From Tridacna crocea (Eukaryota; Mollusca; Bivalvia; Cardiida; Cardiidae), in contig OX031072.1 of assembly GCA_943736015.1 (NCBI GenBank), forward strand, positions 6,847,501 through 6,911,500: a DNA stretch of 64,000 bases. The letters run 5' to 3'. The position numbers were made by a program, and so were the translations under genes. Below the pieces are notes generated by a model. It worked only from the letters and a program-made list of their open reading frames with translations, was not told where the DNA came from and searched no databases. Shown one piece after another: positions 1-11,833 of the stretch (positions are counted from its first letter, which is position 1; every line of letters starts with the position of its first letter).

Positions 1-799
1 ATGACGTTAGGTGGGACTACTGAAGGACTCCTTAATACATGTGGTACATGCAGTATGGCCCTTATTAATTTTTTTTCATCTGATCCAGAGATACAGCCAC
101 TGTTTGATTGTGTTGGAGGTTGTAGACCTACATGTATCTAATTTTAATGAAATGTAAAGTCTATACTTCTTCTTATGTGGAAGAAATCTTGAGAAACACC
201 CCTAAAAACTGATGTGTAGGTCATTTCCATTTCCCCAGTCATTTTCATGTAACCAAAGGGTTTAACCTTCATAAAATGTTTAAACAATATTTGGAGCTCT
301 CACTTGTTTTGTAAATGATATTTCAGAGTACAGAAGGAACTATTTTGCGCTTCTCTGGCCAATGCGAATGGATCCTCCGACATGGTGATACACAAACAGA
401 ATCATACTATGAAGATGCAGACTAGCCTTGGTTTCTGACTCTTTCATCATTCCATTCCAGTAGACACAGAATTTGGCCATCTGCTTTCAGGTAATTTAAT
501 TAGGTAAAACAGATTTTATTTCAACAGCCATATTCTTATGTACATGACTGGTTAGTGAAAATTGAATGCATGTATTACTGTTTCGGTGGTTCACCTCTAC
601 CCAAACTCACAGGCCATCTACCCAGAAAATTATTGTAGATATAAGATTACTGGTATACTGTAAGAAGATTTTGCTGTCTCATCTTGATCTTGAATGAACC
701 CATCATTATAGACTGGGTTAACTAGAGCTATCACTTAACGTGATCATACCCCCCACCAGCTCCTTGCCACCAAACAGGTCTTTGTCACAGAATGCAGAA

Positions 800-1745
800 T
801 TGTTGAGTACAAAAGTAAGAGTTGAACATGAGCGGCAAATTGTCAAAAATTAAGCGAGCAAGAGTTTTGATTCCTGTGCACTGCACTCCCCCTTGATGAG
901 ATCTATCCATCCATGAAATTTCATAACCCTAGCTAGTATAATTTGGGGATACGCTCCAGACAAAATTCAAGTATGAAAAACAACAAAGGGCAATAACTCA
1001 AAAACTACGGGAGCAAAAGTTATGATTCCTAAGCACTGCACTCCCCCTTGATGAGATCTATCCACCCATGAAATTTCATTACCCTAGCTAGTATAATTTT
1101 GGAGATATTCACAGGACCAAATTCAAGTATGAAAAATGACAAAGGGCAATAACTCAAAAATTAAGCAACCAGGAGTTATGATTCCTGTGCACTGCACTCT
1201 CCTTGGTGAGATCTATCCACCCATGAAATTTCATAATCCTAGCTAGTATAGTTTTGGAGATACTCTCCGGACCAAATTCAAGTATTAAAAATGACAAAGG
1301 GCAATAACTCAAAAATTAAGGAAGCAGGAGTTATAATTCCTGTGCACTGCACTCCCCCTTGGTGAGATCTATCCACCCATGAAATTTCATAATCCTAGCT
1401 AGTATAGTTTTGGAGATACTCTCCGGACCAAATTCAAGTATTAAAAATGACAAAGGGCAATAACTCAAAAATTAAGGAAGCAGGAGTTATAATTCCTGTG
1501 CACTGCACTCCCCCTTGGTGAGATCTATCCACCCACGAAATTTCATAACGCTAGCTAGTACAGTTTTGGAGATACGCTCCAGACAAAATTCAAGTATAAA
1601 AAACAAACAAAGGGCAATAACTCAAAAATTAAGCTAGCAAGAGTTATGATTCCTGTGCACTGCACTCCCACTCAATGAGATCTATCCACCCATGAAATTT
1701 CATAAGCCTAGCTAGTATAGTTTTGGAGATATGCTCCGAACAAAA
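800..1745 (+). repeat. 155-bp tandem repeat, about six units
   Basis: Each unit carries GGGCAATAACTCAAAAATTA, CCTGTGCACTGCACTC and AGATCTATCCACCCATGAAA in order; unit spacing is 155, 155, 156, 156, 157 bp. Units 4 and 5 are the most alike. Confidence 0.9.
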
Positions 1746-2068
1746 TTCAAGTATGAAAAAGAAATTTGTCCAGAATCATCAAAGGACCATAACTCCATGA
1801 AACCTAAATAAACCATAACCAAAATAGGATATGCACATCTCTGCTTTATACTGAGTCTATTTGTGTAGTTTGAACCAAACCTGTCCAATAGTTGATGAGA
1901 AAAAGAGCGGACAAGAAATTTCACGAAAGGGCCATAACTCAGTGAAAAATCAATGAACCATAACCAACATTTTATATGCACATCTCTGCTTGAAACTGAG
2001 TTTACCTGTGAAGTTTGAATAAAATTCGTCTAGTAGTTTATGAGAAATAGAGCTGACAAAAAGCTACA

Positions 2069-2120
2069 GACCGACCGACGGACGGACGGACGGACCAACC
2101 GACCGACGGACCGACCGACA
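2069..2120 (+). repeat. GACC/GACGG microsatellite
   Basis: Imperfect tetranucleotide run of GACC and GACG inside the element at 746-2165. Confidence 0.9.
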
Positions 2121-2649
2121 AGCTGACTCCTATATACCCCCCCAAACAGAGTTTTGGGGGGTATAAAAATGGAGCAGAATTCTTAAAAATGTTCTGTAGG
2201 ACAAAGTAGACAATTGAGATAACTACTGCTGTTCTTGTGTGACTGAATTTGGTATTGTCACCTAGGGCTATACAGTCCTTCTATACCATTTGTGACATTA
2301 GTAATGTCCTGATTTTTATTCAGCTGAACAGCTATAAAGGGCTTCAGGATTACTTTATGACTCAGTGGTTAATTTAATGCATAATACAAGTAATCCATGA
2401 CTACGATTCAGTTCTCTCTGGGTTTTGTTGGGATGTCCATGTGCATGTTACTTCAGATATTGGTAAAAGTAAAAACTCCAGAAATTAAGAATATTATAGT
2501 TTATCAAATTGGTATGACTGATATCATGTTGACAGTTACACAAATGCATCACTCATTCAATCAAGCCTGGCTTCATTTACAAAAGTGTCGTCTATTTTAG
2601 TGAAAGATGCTGCATTACACTGTTAATTTAAGGTACCTCAGATTATGAA

Positions 2650-2787
2650 AATTGTCCTTGATAGGGTAGAAACATTGTGGGAAAAGGATAAAATGCTGGT
2701 TACCAGCATTTTCTCCTTTTCCCACAATGTTTTCTAAAGGCTTCTGTCTCGGGGTTGTCAAAAGTAGGGATTGTGTGTTAATGGGTT
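2650..2787 (+). mobile_element. TTAA hairpin element, subfamily A, left-truncated
   Basis: Reference for subfamily A: the core hairpin reads AACATTGTGGGAAAAGGA..AAAATGCTGGT and straight back. The left end is missing here; the right end decays to GTTGAA. Confidence 0.85.
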
Positions 2788-2807
2788 GAACAAAGCCAGT
2801 TTTGACT

Positions 2808-3037
2808 TTAACCCTATCCCAAACGACAAATTTTGAACTCTTCCAAACTGAAAGACTTTACAGACGACAATTTTAGATTTTGAGAAAATGGCAGAAAGTT
2901 CTCAAAAAGGGTAGAAAACACTGTGGAAAAGGAGAAATTGCTTGTTACGAGCAATTTCTCCTTTTCCCACAGTTTTTTTTTTAAAGACTTTTTACTGCAG
3001 ACATGTAAAAACCAGGGCTTGTTTGGGAAAGGGTTAA
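2808..3037 (+). mobile_element. TTAA hairpin element, subfamily B, full length
   Basis: TTAACCCTATCCC to GGGAAAGGGTTAA; core ATTGCTTGTTACGAGCAAT. Confidence 0.92.
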
Positions 3038-4075
3038 ATAATGTATGGAAAGTATTGTGAAGATGACAATATGTTGTTTTATGATCAGTGCAAGTGTAAT
3101 TTGATGGCAAAAAAAAATTTGAAATCAGGTAAAAGAAATCAAAGGACAGAGGGACATGGCAACTTTTGACCTACTTTTAAACTACATTTTCTGCCATTAA
3201 CTAACACTTGCACGGGCTGCAAAATAACAGATTGTCACCTTCCATAATTTCCATACTTCTGTTATTATTCAAATTTAAATGCATTTTAAGACCTACTTTG
3301 TGTACTTTTGCTGCCATTGGGGCACTATGACATACCCCAAACTCCTTACTAGTACAAACAACATGTGAAGTAAATTAGTAAAGGGTTGGAGATGCACCAA
3401 CAATCCAACAATCCAATCATAATTATGCTGGATATTATGCTGGAGGTTATTCTGTCGTCAAATGGAATGAAGTGGAGTATAAAAACACCCATTTCAAAAA
3501 TCCCTTTTTTTCTTCCCCAGATTTTCAGATTGAGATGAATTGAAAAAGAGATTATGATTTTTTTTTCTATTTTTAGGGTATACAGCAGAACAATAAAATT
3601 TCCAAAGACATTCTGTGGTGTTGCTGAAGAATACGTAGCACAGGAATAATTGGCCTTCCGTATGCTTGTTACAATATATAAATGGCCACTTTAGACGACA
3701 GTTCATACAAGGGCAGATATGTTTCATGCAATAAGCAAGGCAATAAGGTGTAAATATTAGTTCATAATTTCAAATACATTATATAATCACAATAAGATTT
3801 CGTAGACAAAAAATAAAATACATTCATATATGCAGCCATATTAAAGGGTGTTGCCTGTTGTCAGCTCTTAACCCAAACATCAAAGTTTTCCATGTTCAGA
3901 ACTATTTAGTAATTCTAATATTGAAAATGATTTCAGGGCATTTTTGGAAATGGAAGAATTGCTGGTAACCAATATTTCTTTTCCCTTTTTCAAAACATTA
4001 ACATCTCTTTCAGAAAAATAATCATATCATTTCAGCTATGTCTAACTTTTCATCTGCAAATGTTATCAATTCAAA

Positions 4076-4271
4076 CAATTCCGAACTTTTATAGCTTTTT
4101 GATAACATTGTGGAAAATGGAGAAATGCTGGTAACCAGCATTTTTACCTTTTCCCACATTTTCTACTCTATCAATGACAAATTTCATCATTTGAACTATG
4201 TTTCAATTGTCGTCTGCAAATCCTTTCAATTTGGACAAGTCTATTATTTTGCTTATGTGGTAAAGAGTTAA
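4076..4271 (-). mobile_element. TTAA hairpin element, subfamily A, partial
   Basis: Core intact, right end GTAAAGAGTTAA; left end lost. An older relic lies at about 3920-4000. Confidence 0.75.
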
Positions 4272-4442
4272 CAAACGTCGGAATGGTAAAACTTTGCAGT
4301 ACATGTATAATAAATTTGTCGTGCGGTCATGTGGCAGGGAACTTGGAAACATGCTCTGACCGTACAACTAATAATGTTTCAAGTGGTACAAAATGCTCCG
4401 ACAAACAAAAATGAAATACTAGAATTTACTGGAGATCAACAA

Positions 4443-4668
4443 TTAACCCTTTCCCAAACGACAGAGTTTGGACTCTTCCAAACTGAAAGAGTTTGCAGAC
4501 GACAATTTTAGATTTGGAGAAAACGGCAGAAAATTCTCAAAAAGGGTAGAAAACACTGGGAAAAGGAGAAATAGCTTGTTACGAGTAATTTCTCCTTTTC
4601 CCACAGTGTTTTCAAAAGACTTTTAATGCAGACATGTAAAAACCAGGGCTTATTTGGGAAAGGGTCAA
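4443..4668 (+). mobile_element. TTAA hairpin element, subfamily B
   Basis: Left TTAA intact, right TTAA mutated to TCAA. Confidence 0.88.
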
Positions 4669-4889
4669 GTCTTTCCTAAATTGAAACTTTTTGCTGATGA
4701 AAAAGTAATTGAGATAATAAAAGTCTCTTTAAAAGGGTAGAAAGGAATAAAATGAAAATGCTGGCTACCAACATTTTCTCCTTTTCCCACAGGCTGCATT
4801 TGACCAACATTTTGTCTTTATCCCACTATGTTTGCAAAGAGGGTCTTTCTCCAGGTTGTTAAAACTTATATTGTTTTAAAAAGGGTTAA
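4665..4889 (+). mobile_element. TTAA hairpin element, subfamily A, diverged
   Basis: Abuts the previous B element at its TCAA; the right half carries an extra duplicated core segment. Confidence 0.7.
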
Positions 4890-5453
4890 AATGATAATGT
4901 GTCTTTTACGTCCGTTTCGTTTACTAGTATCCTTAGCAAAGTCTTTAAAATTTTCAGGCTTTTTCTACCCTCCCCCATGAACAAAATCCAAATTATGTTC
5001 AAGAGTTATAGAGGGTCGATTCCTTTTCCAATGACACTTAATATACATTGGCAGTAAATTGAAAAAACCGAGGATGTGAAGGTGCATGTACATCCACCAT
5101 AGCCTTTTGGTTAATATGATTTTTTAAATATTGTTCAAAATATTAAAATGTAGCTGGAGCTAAAGAGGTACATGTAGTTTCAATAAATAAGTAACCTCCT
5201 CTAGCTCTTTTGCCAAAAATATCTGTAACTGACCAAGTAAACATGAGTAAGTGTTCTGCTCCTCCTATACAGTTGAAATATTGTTGAAAATAGAGTTATT
5301 GAATTGCACCACAAATCAATTAAATATATTTACTTGTTTCTCTTTCTACCTTAGGTGCTCAATGATGGAAATTTCAAAGTCCACAGACAACAAAGCCGAA
5401 CAATGACCTATAGACTTATAAGATATGATCATTTTGTTGTACATTTTCTATAA

Positions 5454-6090
5454 CTATGTGTGATACAAAATTGACAATTATTCATGTATACCTAACTCTT
5501 TACCCAGTTTGAAGTTCTAGAATTTAGCAACAAAAACATATCTTACAAAAAGTTCAAGACCAATAAAAAGCATGTTTGAGCAAACTGCAGTTGCTTTAAT
5601 AAATATTTTCAAGCTTTTTATAGCCCTGTAGATAACAATCCTGTATTTTAACGACCCTGAAGAAGAAAGCTCTAGAAGCTTTGTGGGAGGAGTAGAAAAT
5701 GTTGATAACCAGCATTTTTTTCTCTTCCTTGAATGCGTTCTATCATTTCATACCCAAATCCAAAACCTGTTATCTGTTATTCAACCTATTTCTGTATTAT
5801 GATTTATAAACTCTTTACATACAACAAAATTTTAGACTTGAAAGTATTTACAGATGAAGAATAGTACATGTGTAGTATGGAAATTTGTTTTTGAAAGTTG
5901 AAATTTTGTAGCCTGTAAAGAGTTCAATGTTGGCATTATAGTACGAGCTACTTAATGATTGGATTGTACAGTATTGTAACACCATTTTTTCAGTCATTTT
6001 GTTTTTCGCGAGTGTCATTTGGCACGACACAGTCACACTTCAGAGCCTAATACTGGTAAAATCCAGAAAAACATGAATATGTGGGCTTTT
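5454..6090. other. No gene recognised
   Basis: AT-rich sequence with a degenerate subfamily A hairpin relic near 5630-5760; no coding signal. Confidence 0.6.
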
Positions 6091-6159
6091 GCTGTGATAT
6101 GACTGTTGAAAATGTTGAAAGCGGCTTAAAACACCAACCATATAATCAATTAATCATCA

Positions 6160-6345
6160 CTGTGGCCAATGCACCTATCCATGCTTTCCTGGAGTTCCTT
6201 TTACCAGTACTTTTACCAATATTCTTTCCAAGCCACTGGCTGCTCATTATTGAAAAATAGCAGTGAGAGAGAAATGAACCCTGTCACAATGACTATCATC
6301 AATCCTTGGACAAAAATTAGTTATTAGCTCGGGATAAACAAGTGA
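6160..6345 (-). mobile_element. tRNA-derived SINE, partial body
   Basis: The reverse strand matches the body of the SINE at 46770-47215 (GATGATAGTCATTG, then GGAAAGCATGGATAGGTGCA). A piece of SINE tail in the opposite direction lies immediately left (6095-6159). Confidence 0.65.
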
Positions 6346-6710
6346 TCTCCTGTATACTCTAGACCTTGATAATGCTTTTTAAAACTGATTCAAGCTATTG
6401 AATACCATAAAGGATGCCAATAAATCATACAAATTCTCTCTGCAGATTGATGATAGCCACTGAAACGAAATTAATTTTTCTCCCTTCCCAAACATGGTCT
6501 AAACTTATTGGGCTTAGCAATAATGTGTATGGTGTGTATGGAACACTGATCAAACAAGCTCTGACAGTTGGGATAGTTGCAATGGGCAGTGTGATATACT
6601 AGTAACTCAAATAGTATTATCAAACCCCCCCCAAAAAACCTGATAAAGAATACATGTCTCAGAACAGATTAATTTACCTTCAAAAACAAATTCCATCCTT
6701 TGATTCTTGT

Positions 6711-6933
6711 TTAACTCTTTACCAAACGACTAAATTTTGGATTTGCCCAAATTGAAAGCAGACGACAAAATAAATGTGAATCGAAAATTGTAAATTGATT
6801 TGGAAAGGGTAGAAAACATTGTGGGAAAAGAAGAAAATGCTGGGTACCAGCATTTTCTCCTTTTCCCACAATGTTTTCAAAGGCTTTCTTTCTTAGGGTC
6901 CTCAAAAGTAGGGATTGTGTGGTAAAGAGTTAA
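6711..6933 (+). mobile_element. TTAA hairpin element, subfamily A, full length
   Basis: TTAACTCTTTACC to GGTAAAGAGTTAA; the last TTAA is shared with the next copy. Confidence 0.92.
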
Positions 6934-7120
6934 CTGTTTACCAAACGAAAAAAATTTAGACTGGACCCAATTAAAAACATTTGAAGATAACAAAATAAAA
7001 GTGACTGAGAATTTAAAATTTGTTTTGGGAAGGGCAGAAAACATTGTGGGAAAGGAAAAAATGCTGATTACCAGCATTTTCTCCTTTTCCCACAATATTT
7101 TCAAATGCTTTAAATTTTAA
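6930..7120 (+). mobile_element. TTAA hairpin element, subfamily A
   Basis: Shares TTAA 6930-6933 with its neighbour; the right terminus is shortened. Confidence 0.82.
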
Positions 7121-7950
7121 CAAGTCTGCATTTTTGTCTTATGATAGAGAGTGAATAACAAGATTTTCTTTTCAATATACTATATTGATACTGTTTGCCT
7201 TTAAAATGGTTATCTGACATTTAAAGCTACCTACATTGTTTAACTAAATTACAATTTTTTCAAAAAGTCTCTTTTTTTTTCATATTCGAGTCTCTTTTCA
7301 TTCTAATTTTGTTATCACACTACCACGTCCCCACTTTGTGCCCATCACGACCTCCAATGTTGATGGCCTGTCAAACGCAGTTCATTCATGTCCTTGTAAC
7401 CTGGCTTTACTGGGCTGGCTTTGTCCAAAATGAGACACTGAAATGACAAGATTACAAGTTTCTGCCTAAATACTGTATTGTAATATAGGAGCCATGCTCT
7501 GTCAGAAGTGTGTGTAGGCTGACATGGGATGACACTTTTTGCACTTTACAAAATTTTCTGCAGGTCAAAGTACCATTCTACCATCGGTTCAAGTCCACTG
7601 TTATACAAATTGGGTTTTATGGATCCATAATAAGGTGCTTAGTATAATACATCACTGAGATGTATTAGGCCCATTTTTGCTACGCCATGGCCCATACATG
7701 TAATTTACAAATATGGTTTCCGAAAAAAATGTATGATCACAAAATGCATACAAGGTTTATGCAGATTACATGGCTACAGACAGTTTTAAAGTTCTTCCAT
7801 ACTATATGATTGGGAGATGTCTGATGAATATATGCTACAGACTTTGTATGGGAGTCTTTTAACTATATCCTAGGAAGGCCATTTAAAAATTATGTGTTTG
7901 TTTCTAACACAGCCATTGAGACTGCATTCATATTTTCAGACTGAACTAAA
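7121..7950. other. No gene recognised
   Basis: Unique-looking AT-rich sequence; no conserved ORF, hairpin or SINE seen. Confidence 0.6.
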
Positions 7951-8157
7951 TTTTTAACTCGTCCATATTAAAAGCATTTGAAGACAACAAGTTGAATGTT
8001 GCTCAAATAATGGAATTCGTTTCAAAGTTTTTTTCCTCTCTCCACTAGGTTTTCAAAAGTCTTCTTTTTTTTTTAATGTAAAAAAAAACCCAGATCAACT
8101 GAAAAGGGTTCATCAAGCATTCTCTTGTATAGAGGCGAGTACATTACTTTTACCAAA

Positions 8158-8408
8158 TACTCGTGCCAAACCCAAATGGTACAGCCATTGTTATACAGGA
8201 CTTGAGGACAGGGAGTTGCTGGTTCAAATCCCAAGCTGGGCAAAATTTTTCCCCAGAACCGAAGATAGTCATTGCAACAGGATTCATTCCTTTGTTACTG
8301 CTGATAATTGTTTTGAAAATGGTTACAAGGGAAATCAGCCATTGGAATATTGTGCAAAGTAAAGGAAATAGAAACTCTAGAAAAGCATGGATAGGTGCAC
8401 TGGCTTTA
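8158..8408 (+). mobile_element. tRNA-derived SINE with head, 3' truncated
   Basis: Head with TACAGGACTTGAGGACAGGG and B-box-like GGTTCAAATCCC, then GATAGTCATTGCAACAGGATTC and ending AAGCATGGATAGGTGCACTG. A 125-codon ORF across it is a chance reading of the SINE. It serves as an uninterrupted comparison for 46770-47215. Confidence 0.75.
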
Positions 8409-8957
8409 AGAAAGGAATATTTGCTTGTTATATACAATTGCTTCTTTCCAAAACTTGATTCTTTCCAAAAATTAATTATTGCACATGCAGTCTATGTATG
8501 GATGTACAAAGCTGAACCTTTGTCTGCTCAAGTATTTTAGCTCTGAATACAAGAGACACAAGTTCTAACATTAATGTATTTTAGATCCAGACATAAATAT
8601 CATTGAAATACCTGTTGACATGTTGTTAAAATCTGTAAAAAAAGGAATCCTTTCAGATGGGATATAACACCAGACTGGGGTATCTAATCATCAGTTCAAA
8701 AGCATCTTGGTCTCTCTGTCTGCCTAAAAAGATACATTGTTGTTAGATTAGAAAGGAAAGTGATCAGTAAAAAAGACATGAAAAACATTATTCTCAATCA
8801 CAATGCTTCAAATCTACTTGAGTACAGTCTACTATTGCTGATGGTCTTCAACTGTCTTGCATCTGTAGGGTTCATCTGTATGCGATGACTTAATTGATGA
8901 AATAACACCAAATTTTTCTTAAAAAAATTAACTGTAAAGACATCTGTAACCTGCGAG

Positions 8958-9176
8958 TTAACCCATTACCACACAATCCCTACTTTTGATGCCCCTGAGA
9001 AAGAAGCCTTTAGAAAACATTGTGAGAAAAGGAGAAAATGCTGGAAATCAGCATTTTCTCCTTTTCCCACAATGTTTTCTACCCCTCACAAAACAAATTT
9101 CAAATATTTTGTCGTTACCAAACGCTTTCTATTTGGACTTGTAAGCTTTAAATATTGTCATTTGGTAATGAGTTAA
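8958..9176 (-). mobile_element. TTAA hairpin element, subfamily A, full length
   Basis: TTAACCCATTACCACACAAT at the left, GGTAATGAGTTAA at the right. Confidence 0.92.
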
Positions 9177-9730
9177 ACCAAACTCTTGAAAGTTGAGACT
9201 TAAAATATGGTGTGTTGACATTGTAACCTTAGTCAAGACCAGAATATACCTGGTAAGAAGTCTGACATTTGATATAAAACGTCTTCCACCTGATGTTAAA
9301 CTCGGATCAAAATTCATCAGTTATTTTTTCACAAAATAAAGTTCTAAACTCATTCACTACCTACGATCAAGATCCGAACGCACCTAATATAAAGTCCGAT
9401 CTTCACTTAAACATCCACAATTTGTTTAACTAGTTTTTCCTGGTCCATATTACAACCCTGTGTACCCTACACATTGAACTTTGTATGTATAAACGCCGAA
9501 TGTCTTATTGGACGAAATAGTAATGGGCCGAAAGTGTTATCGAGCGAGACGCGAAGTCTCTACAGCTCTGACAAGAGGAAAAAAAAGGTGTTTATTCATG
9601 TCTTGATCAGAATGAAGAAAGTGCAACTCCGGTTTACCAATCAACATACAAGGAACGCAGTACTAATTTAAAGAAAATTAAAATCTTACCGAGGTTTCGC
9701 AGTAGCTTTCATGTAGAGGAAGCACATAGC
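9177..9730. other. No gene recognised; CpG-richer stretch
   Basis: 9480-9600 is somewhat CpG-richer than its surroundings, but no start codon with coding support was found on either strand. Confidence 0.5.
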
Positions 9731-10328
9731 GTCTGTGGAAATAGGCAGTGGCTAGAGGTACGGTACCGTACCTCTAGCCTATCTATTAAAGAAATGGCTA
9801 GAGATACGGTACCGTACCTCTAGCCCCGGAGTCTAAAGATACGGTACCGTACCTTTAGACATTCTTATGATATAGGCTGGAGGTATGGTATTTTTTAGAT
9901 ACGGTATTTTGTAGATAAATGTAAGCTCGAAATGATAAATTTGCTTCAGTATCAATCTCTACATCAAAGGACAGTAACTCGTCGCAGTGTGCAAGTTTGT
10001 CTCGATGTGCGAAAATAATAATTGCGTTGATTAGTTAAGTGAACTTAATTGCCGAAGATGTATGCGGATGCGCGAACAACAAACACAGCTTTAAAATAAC
10101 GAGGTCGATTTTTTACTACGTTTATGCCGCTATATATATAACACAGAAGGGGAATGATGGCATTGTTTAATTTACTAATTAGTCCCACTCCCCGCAAAAA
10201 GATCTAACATTATTATAACTTTTGTTGTTCTTTAATCGATTATGGAAAACAACATAATTATTCTATTACTCAATCACGGAACATTTTCTGAAAGCACTTT
10301 CTAGCCAATTTTGTATCATACGGTCAAA

Positions 10329-10454
10329 ATGGCTCATAGTGTTAGTTGTGATAGATGTATGCTGTGGTATCATTTTCATTGTGCTAGTATCTGTGCTAAG
10401 CCGAGGACCAAATATTGGTTCTGTCAACCATGTCGTGCCGAGTCTGATTCTTAA
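10329..10454 (+). CDS. Small ORF with partial PHD finger, inside the long-TIR element
   Basis: 41 codons. The ligand pattern C7-x2-C10-x4-H15-x2-C18-x13-C32-x2-C35, with aromatic W13, Y14 and W30, matches the last three ligand pairs of a PHD (Cys4-His-Cys3) finger; the first Cys pair is absent and may lie on an upstream exon, since an in-frame stop sits 27 bp before the ATG. PHD fingers bind histone H3 tails and also occur in mobile-element proteins of molluscs and other invertebrates. Expression is unknown. Confidence 0.5.
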   Translation: MAHSVSCDRCMLWYHFHCASICAKPRTKYWFCQPCRAESDS

Positions 10455-10599
10455 GTGATAATAAATGTGGAATAAGAACTTAAAATTGCTACATGTACCA
10501 TCGTTAACATTACCAAGTGCAGTGGGCTGAAATTAGCCCAAAGATTTGTCATGTACCTAAATATTAACTATTCACAAAACAATCACAAGTTTTCGAAAG

Positions 10600-10787
10600 T
10601 AGGATTATGAACTCATTGAGGGAAATGGAGAAATTGCCGATAACCGGCATTTTCTGTGTTTCCTACAGTGATTTCTACCATGTCAAAAACATGTTGCAGT
10701 GTCTGAGTCACCTTTACTCTGTCGTCTGCAAATCCTATCAATTAAGATCAGTCTACAGATTTATCATTGATTAAAGAATTAAATTTT
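10600..10787 (-). mobile_element. TTAA hairpin element, degenerate
   Basis: Core has drifted to TTGCCGATAACCGGCATT yet still pairs; inside the long-TIR element. Confidence 0.6.
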
Positions 10788-11082
10788 TAACAAAAGACAA
10801 AATTGTACTGTGGTCTAGTTTGAAAGAAAGCATTTGCAGAAGACAAATTAACTCTTTCCCAAACAATTAGTTTTTTGCACGTGTCTGCAGTGGTCATTAG
10901 AAAAATGAAGCATTCGTGTTATGCTGTGAATAACCAAAACATTACACTACTATGTGCATGTATATATGTAAATTTTCCACCAGGTCCAGCGCAGGTACTG
11001 TGCAGCTGACCATTTCATTTGTTTCGCACTTTATAATTCTCTTATGTTGCTTCAAATGTTAATTAAAAAAATGGTTAAAAAA

Positions 11083-11322
11083 AGAATGGTTGCTTGATTG
11101 ATTGATTGAATGAATGGTGTTAAACGCCTTTTTCAACAGTATTTCAGTTATATCGCGGCGGTTAGTGCACCCATCCATGCTTTCCTGGAGTTCTTTTATC
11201 CAGTACTCCACACAATATCTTTCCAAGCCACCTGCTGCTTTTCCACATAAATATTGTCGAACCAATGGATATTGATCAGTCCTCTGAAAGAATATTGGCC
11301 GAGCCGTGGATCCTGTTCTCAA
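11083..11322 (-). mobile_element. tRNA-derived SINE with GGCGTTTAACAC-type tail
   Basis: The reverse strand reads from the body (GAAAGCATGGATGGGTGCAC) to the tail ending in AATCAATCAATCAA. It lies inside the long-TIR element. Confidence 0.75.
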
Positions 11323-11347
11323 TACACATGGTTGTAAATAACCTTTG

Positions 11348-11545
11348 GAATTTGATTGAATAAATTGTGTTTAACGCTGTTTTCAACAGTATTTCAGTAA
11401 TATCGCGTCGGCCAGTGCACTTATTCATGTTTTTCTGGAGTTCTTATAACCAGTACTCGGCACACTATTCTTTTTTTATGCCACTGGATGCTTTGTCGAA
11501 ACAATGGAAAGCGGTGAGAGAGATATGACAATACCATGATTTAGC
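11348..11545 (-). mobile_element. tRNA-derived SINE, second copy
   Basis: Same tail and body as its left neighbour, in the same direction but diverged; adjacent independent insertion or tandem copy. Confidence 0.7.
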
Positions 11546-11608
11546 GGCGTAAAAGTAGTAATCGACCTCGATAAAGCCCTATTTGTTGTTCCCGCATCCG
11601 TGTAAATC

Positions 11609-11833
11609 TTAACCTTTTCCAAAATAAGCCCTTGTTATGTAGGTGTCTGCAGTACAAGCCCTTTGAAAACAATGTGGGAAGAAGACAAATTGCTCGTTAC
11701 GAGCAATTGTTCATTTTCCAACAGTGTTTTCTACCCTTTTGGATAACCTTCCACCAATTCATCAAACTTTAAATTGTTTACAAATTCCTTGAGTTTGGAA
11801 GAGTGTAAAATTCGTCTATTGGGAAAGGGTTAA
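11609..11833 (-). mobile_element. TTAA hairpin element, subfamily B, inserted in a TIR arm
   Basis: TTAACCTTTTCC to GGGAAAGGGTTAA; the opposite arm (near 10055) shows the element-free sequence. Confidence 0.9.

Larger units (their letters stand above)
746..2165. mobile_element. Tandem-repeat-bearing element bounded by TATACCCCCC
   Basis: ATACCCCCC at the left and GGGGGGTATA at the right bound about 1.4 kb. Inside are about six 155-157 bp units (AGATCTATCC at 899, 1054, 1209, 1365, 1521, 1678), a second diverged unit type, a GACC/GACGG run and a terminal hairpin at 2132-2164. No ORF of note. Similar tandem-bearing repeats are common in bivalves. Confidence 0.7.

Noticed and set aside
327..425. 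Possible terminal exon after TTTCAG (32 codons ending EDAD and TAG)
   Set aside because: Two frames are open over similar length, no family is recognised, and the flanking sequence gives no support.
800..1745. CRISPR-like array
   Set aside because: Units of 155 bp are contiguous with no spacer structure, and the DNA is animal nuclear.
5355..5453. Possible terminal exon after CTACCTTAG (32 codons), with AATAAA further on
   Set aside because: An open stretch of this length is expected by chance and the peptide resembles nothing known to me.
8163..8540. 125-codon plus-strand ORF
   Set aside because: It runs through a tRNA-derived SINE; the same block at 47022-47215 is non-coding.
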